Shown piece by piece: positions 59,889-64,000 of a stretch of 64,000 nt of DNA. The notes under the pieces were generated by a model that was not told the DNA's origin, made no database searches, and saw nothing but the letters and a program-made list of their open reading frames with translations. This DNA comes from Lepeophtheirus salmonis (Eukaryota > Arthropoda > Copepoda > Siphonostomatoida > Caligidae), in the NCBI RefSeq assembly GCF_016086655.4, contig NC_052133.2, positions 45,500,383-45,564,382 of the forward strand, written 5' to 3'. The translations under genes and the position numbers were made by a program. Position 1 is the stretch's first letter. Each line of letters starts with the position of its first letter.

Positions 59889-61604
59889 TAATTAAATAAA
59901 AGTATAATAAGTTCTTATTAGATTTTATTATTATAATAAAAACAGAAATATTTCTGACAAGAAACATATCTATTGTATCTATTTTGGGCTAATATCCCAT
60001 TCATATTCTTAGGAAATATTCCATGCACAGACAGTTAATGTCCAGTCCCATTGACTGTCATTCTTATGAACCGACTTTTTTAGGTTTTGAAGACTTATCA
60101 CGACCGAATAAATATGGATAGACACAACACCAATTTAGACCATTTTTAAAGATGAAAAAGGAGAAAATGTTTAGTTTAGCAGTATAAATTAGACTGGAAA
60201 GATCAATATGCCTCAAGTTAATATACTTTCTGATTATCCACATTTTCATTTTTTCCTAAAGCTATTGTACGGACAAGGACTTATATGAAATCAAACAAAA
60301 ATCAAGGTATATATATTAACAAATAATATGAACCAAAAAATTTAATTCATTTTTACATAATCATGGGCTATGTTTTTTAAGCTAAATACTTTTAAGTCCA
60401 CAAAAAATGTATAACGATTTTGATTATTTCAAAAAACTATGTAGGTGATTATTTTTTTATGATTTTTTAAAAATATACTCAGATGACAAACGCATCTTTA
60501 GAATTATAGAGTCAGAGACAATCTTGTGATAGGGGCGTCTCGATCAGGACTTGACCAGGTAAATAAGAACTGCTACAATTCCATCCCGACGATTGATTCA
60601 TTCCCATTGTTCATTGAATGTTTACTCCGTAGCCAATTCTACATGAGAAATCTCGTTGTTGTTTTTTTTTTTTTTTTTTTTTTTTGGGTGGGGGGTAGAT
60701 GCGATGTCTCGTCATAGAGTAAAAACTAGGATGTATAAAAGAGTGATAATTTCAGCAAGCATGGACTGGGATTTGAGTGCTCTGAAAGATAAATCGTTCT
60801 TACAGATTTAATTGTAAATAATAAGTCTTGAATATGTCAAATTGACAAATTGAGTTAGGTTGGACTACAAAGCAAGAATGAGTTCATAAACTTCAGGGAC
60901 CCATGGATCCATAATGAATTTTAATCCACAAGCATGATAATCGACGGGGATGAATGAAACTTATTCATCGATTGTTATAAAGATGTAGCTTTCACAGAGG
61001 ATCGATCCATTTACGGATACAAGAGTATTCGAATTCCTAATAACAATTATTTCGTAGCAGATTGATGACTCCCCCTTTCAAAAAATTAGATTAACCGCTT
61101 CACCGGAATTGGGCCTACAATATAATATGGTGTGTGGTTATTTTACACACAAAAAAAAGTAATTTTTTTAAATTTTTTTCCAAAAAAATTGACATGCATT
61201 TGAGAAATAAATAAATCCATTTAGGGATTCAAATTTATCTTAATTTGATTAATTGATAGACACCCTCTATTCTTTAAACATTTTTAGAAATTTATTAACA
61301 CTAAATCATTGCCGTTTGTGGCAAATAATTAAACATTTAATCTATTAAAATTAGTTATAACAGAAATGGGTATCATAATTACATAGTTTTGCAACATGAA
61401 ATGTACTTAGATAATAACTTTTAGAAAGAAATATCAATTCAGTTTGAGAAATGGAAATTTGTGTATAGAATGGCCATGATACATTGTATATAAGTAAATC
61501 GCTGTTTTTGATAGCAAGATTCAAATCACTTTTTATCAAGAACAACATGTAAAAAGTATCAAGAGTATTTTTTATTATGATAATATCTTATAATATCAAC
61601 AACA
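59889..61604. other. AT-rich stretch
   Basis: No gene recognised. A long T run followed by GGGTGGGGGG lies at about 60665-60696. Frames 60064-60249, 60526-60717 and 61351-61548 are unsupported. Confidence 0.45.
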
Positions 61605-61880
61605 ATTTTTTTAAATGTCCTCCTTCAATGACCACCACGGCTTCCAGTCTGTGTCTAAAGAGCCTCCACACCTTGATGACGTAGTCGTTGGACATAAGGC
61701 TCTTGTCTCTGTTAATAAGTCGTATAACCTTATCAAAACCTCAGCCTAGCAATTCACAATGTTCGCTAACCTTTACAAAGTAATAAGCGTGGAGAAGATC
61801 TGTAGTCCGTTGCTTTCTTGCCTGTATTGTTGTTGCATGTTAACGTATTACAGCCAATAAATTGTTGATAATTTTTATTG
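61605..61880 (-). mobile_element. Internally deleted family C transposase relic, copy 2
   Basis: On the minus strand the N-terminal part (61860-61750) reads ATTIQARKQRTTDLLHAYYF then VKV, matching the helix-turn-helix of copy 1. It is joined through VIRLINRDKSLMSNDYVIKV to the C-terminal end RHRLEAVVVIEGGHLKK (about 61665-61615). Everything between residue about 45 and the last 35 residues is gone. From GFDKVIRL to the end the reading is unbroken, so the join is in frame. The plus-strand DNA AATGTCCTCCTT at 61615-61626 matches the same place in copy 1 (51151-51162). Confidence 0.7.
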
Positions 61881-62565
61881 TAACCTATCATCGATTGCAA
61901 GAAACAATGGTTTTATGGATCTTTAATTGGCTTACACATAATCTATAACTTTTTTAAACATACATAATTTACGAAAATTTTAATATTAATACATCTATTT
62001 CTACTTACTTCTGTATAATAAAATCCTTGAAAAGCAAATAAAAAATAAAATATAATTGAGATATTATTTTGCATGAAAAAGTTTATATTCATGGTTATAA
62101 AATTTAATCAGGAACCAATCAAATAAGTGCATTTCAACTGGCTGACTCATTGATTTAATTTTACTAAAAAGTAATAGACTTTCTTTTCGTAATCATAAAA
62201 ATCCATCTATTTTCCTATAAAACGAACTTAATTCATTTAATAAAAAAGGATATGTATTTATTGATCAAATTTGAACACAGAGATCAATCAATTATAAACA
62301 GTCAATAACAAACATATGCGAAATAGAAAACTAGTTGATTTTAATAATAATTATGTATACTTCAAAAGATCCCTAGATGTGTTAATAAGTTGACTTTCAT
62401 AGATAATATTACTCTTCAGAATGTGCATATTCCAGATTTTCAAAAAGTGTTTGACCCCTTTGATTGTGCTACAAATAACCTTGCGCAAAAATCTGTATAA
62501 AATTGTACAGAAAAATCTTAAAAAGACTTTTTTAATAACATATATATATGATGAAGATTATTATT
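61881..62565. other. AT-rich stretch
   Basis: No gene recognised. Confidence 0.45.
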
Positions 62566-63015
62566 GATGAAAAAGATTTCCACCAGCTTCAATTACAGCC
62601 TCCAGACGAGGTCAGAAGGCACTACATACTTCAACAGTGTAAGTACTGGACATCCTCCTCCAATGGGACTTTACAGAGGCTGTGAAGTTAGTGATGTTAC
62701 TGTAGCGGACTTCGTGTCATAATGAGTGAGGAAGAACCCAAAAAGGCATATTTAGTCACAATTCTAACTTAAAGGGGTTTTGAGTCTATCGGTGTCCGGA
62801 TGACAGACAATTCGTGCCTATTTCTCGACATATACCTTTAAGGGTTAGTTAAAAGGGTTGACATAAAGGATATAGGGAGGTCAAAAATGTCAAATAAGAG
62901 TTCAAAAGCACTCAAAAGAGTCTTGCAGATGAAATAGGTTTTGTGCATTGCTTCTGTCAAAAGTGGCATCTACATCCTGAGAAGGCCCTTTACGCCCACT
63001 TTTTTTTATATTTTC
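62566..63015 (-). pseudogene. Tc1/mariner transposase relic, family A copy 3
   Basis: On the minus strand, about 62640-62575 reads VEVCSAF, a stop, then PRLEAVIEAGGK: the transposase C-terminus. Bases 62936-63010 align with 29590-29655 and 2105-2165, with shared GTCAAAAGT, AAGGC.CTTT and CCACTTTTT. The DNA-binding half beyond 63015 is absent. It is the shortest of three copies, and all three lie in the same orientation. Confidence 0.6.
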
Positions 63016-63299
63016 TAAATGTTTAAACAAATTATGATATTTTGGATTTTCCAATTCAGACCTTATTATTCATTGAAATTTATAATCAGTGAAGCAGAAA
63101 AGGGAAGTATTTATTTACAAACTAAATATTATGGTCATTTTTTTTGTACCCACATAGTGTACATAATGAATATTTTAATTTATCTATGTATAATAGCACA
63201 TTTATTAATCTATAGATTAAATTATACTTTTGAAACAATAAAATATCCCGCCTTATAATAGGATGATGTATCAATTATATTAATACTTCTAACTCCGTA

Positions 63300-64000
63300 C
63301 TTACACCTGCAAGAAAATGATTCCAAAATTTTAATAGAACCGAAAAAATTGATCGATTACCAGTGTTAGTTTCAGAAAAAAATAATTTCTAAACTATTAT
63401 CGGTGGAAAAACTATTATTTGAAACAAGGAAATAACAACCAAATACTGTATTTAAAGCAATTAAAGAATGGGATATTGGACACTAAATCAAATTATTGTG
63501 TTTTGACACTATAAGTTAAATTACCGGCAAAAAATATGGAACTTGTATTCTGCTTGAAAAATTACTAGGCAAAAAACTTCTATTATTTGCTTGTAGACAC
63601 CATATAATGAAATCAGTTATTGGAACTGTTTTCCATGAATGTAGGGGTCCCACATCTTCACCAGATGTTCCTTTGTTATAATTGGTCATCAATCAACAAA
63701 AAAAAACAATAAACCTAGTATTGAAGATGAAGAGGTGACCAGTCTTTTGGAAGGAATACAAGATTGTACTATCGAATTTGCAAAAGATAATCTTAAAAAA
63801 TATATTTTTTCAAGAGACAATTAGAGAATTATTAAAACTATTAATTATACTTCTTGGCGATGCCCCTGAGCGTGGAGCTAAGTTCATGTCACCTGGTGCA
63901 ATGCACCATGTCTGTTGGCTTTCAAAACTGATGTATAGTCTCAAGATTAGGATATTTAGACTAGAATTTAAATTGAATCCAAAGAAAAAACGAGGATGGT
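63300..64000 (+). pseudogene. hAT-like transposon protein, runs off the window
   Basis: Readable blocks in order: FKAIKEWDIGH (about 63450), CFDTIS then GKKYGTCILLEKLLGKKLLL (63505-63580), FACRHHIMKSVIGTVFHECR then GPTSSPDVPLL (63580-63680), and near the edge LGDAPERGAKFMSPGAMHHV then CWLSKLMYSLKIRIFRLEFK (63855-63975). These fit a widespread invertebrate family of uncharacterised transposon proteins with the pattern FDTTSSNTG..GAC.LLE..LG..LL..ACRHH and PGA.HHARWM.K..Y.LK; I take it to be hAT-like because of an RNase H-type aspartate block, but that is inference. Several stops are present (for example after DVPLL). The 3' end lies outside the window. Confidence 0.65.

Noticed and set aside
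1..64000. Bacterial-type systems such as CRISPR arrays, toxin-antitoxin pairs or operons
   Set aside because: No regularly spaced repeats, no tight gene clusters and no prokaryotic gene structure; the content is eukaryotic transposable elements.

Overview
The window looks like nuclear DNA of an arthropod, most likely a copepod of the sea-louse type (Lepeophtheirus/Caligus). That identification is an inference: the DNA is very AT-rich, and it carries many mariner/Tc1 families, a ZBED-type hAT element and APE-type LINEs whose decayed proteins resemble those I associate with that group. Nothing prokaryotic is visible: no operons, no Shine-Dalgarno spacing, no dense coding. No intact host gene, rRNA gene or canonical tRNA gene was recognised.

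The recognisable content is a graveyard of transposable elements in AT-rich filler. From left to right: a Tc1-like relic (1.86-3.06 kb), a short mariner with both inverted repeats (3.35-3.73 kb), a SETMAR-type mariner relic (4.4-5.0 kb), a Ty3/gypsy relic flanked by two degenerate LTR-like direct repeats (8.5-10.6 kb), a transposase C-terminus (11.8-12.1 kb), a LINE 3' half (13.45-15.2 kb), the first copy of an unassigned repeat 'R' (15.3-15.6 kb), a transposase relic (16.1-16.45 kb) and a LINE RNase H/3' end (16.5-17.0 kb). After a poor stretch come a second R copy (22.05-22.3 kb), a Tc1/mariner relic (23.3-24.0 kb), a long minus-strand LINE (25.6-28.7 kb), a second Tc1-A copy (29.3-30.1 kb), a full-length tRNA-derived SINE (31.2-31.4 kb), a second Tc1-B copy (32.2-33.0 kb), a hAT-type MITE with an 8-bp target duplication (34.5-35.0 kb) and a 5'-truncated SINE with a perfect 12-bp duplication (35.7-35.9 kb).

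The second half has two more mariner/Tc1 relics (36.0-36.6 and 39.1-39.7 kb), a LINE RT fragment (41.6-42.3 kb), a nearly complete but broken hAT/ZBED5-like transposase with its 3' terminal repeat (42.9-44.8 kb), a transposase N-terminus (45.1-45.5 kb), a third SINE (46.1-46.3 kb), a possible Tc1 fragment (46.8-47.2 kb), three back-to-back perfect hairpins (49.95-50.04 kb), an internally deleted transposase (51.1-51.8 kb) next to two mariner pieces in opposite orientation (51.9-52.4 kb), the longest R copy (53.4-53.9 kb), two adjacent relics of one transposase family (58.6-59.9 kb), two further short relics (61.6-61.9 and 62.6-63.0 kb), and a hAT-like pseudogene that runs off the right edge (63.3-64.0 kb).

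All element genes carry stops, frameshifts or deletions, so none is expected to act alone. I found no convincing new functional system. The best leads are the SINE family with its target duplications, the unassigned three-copy R repeat, and the hairpin cluster.
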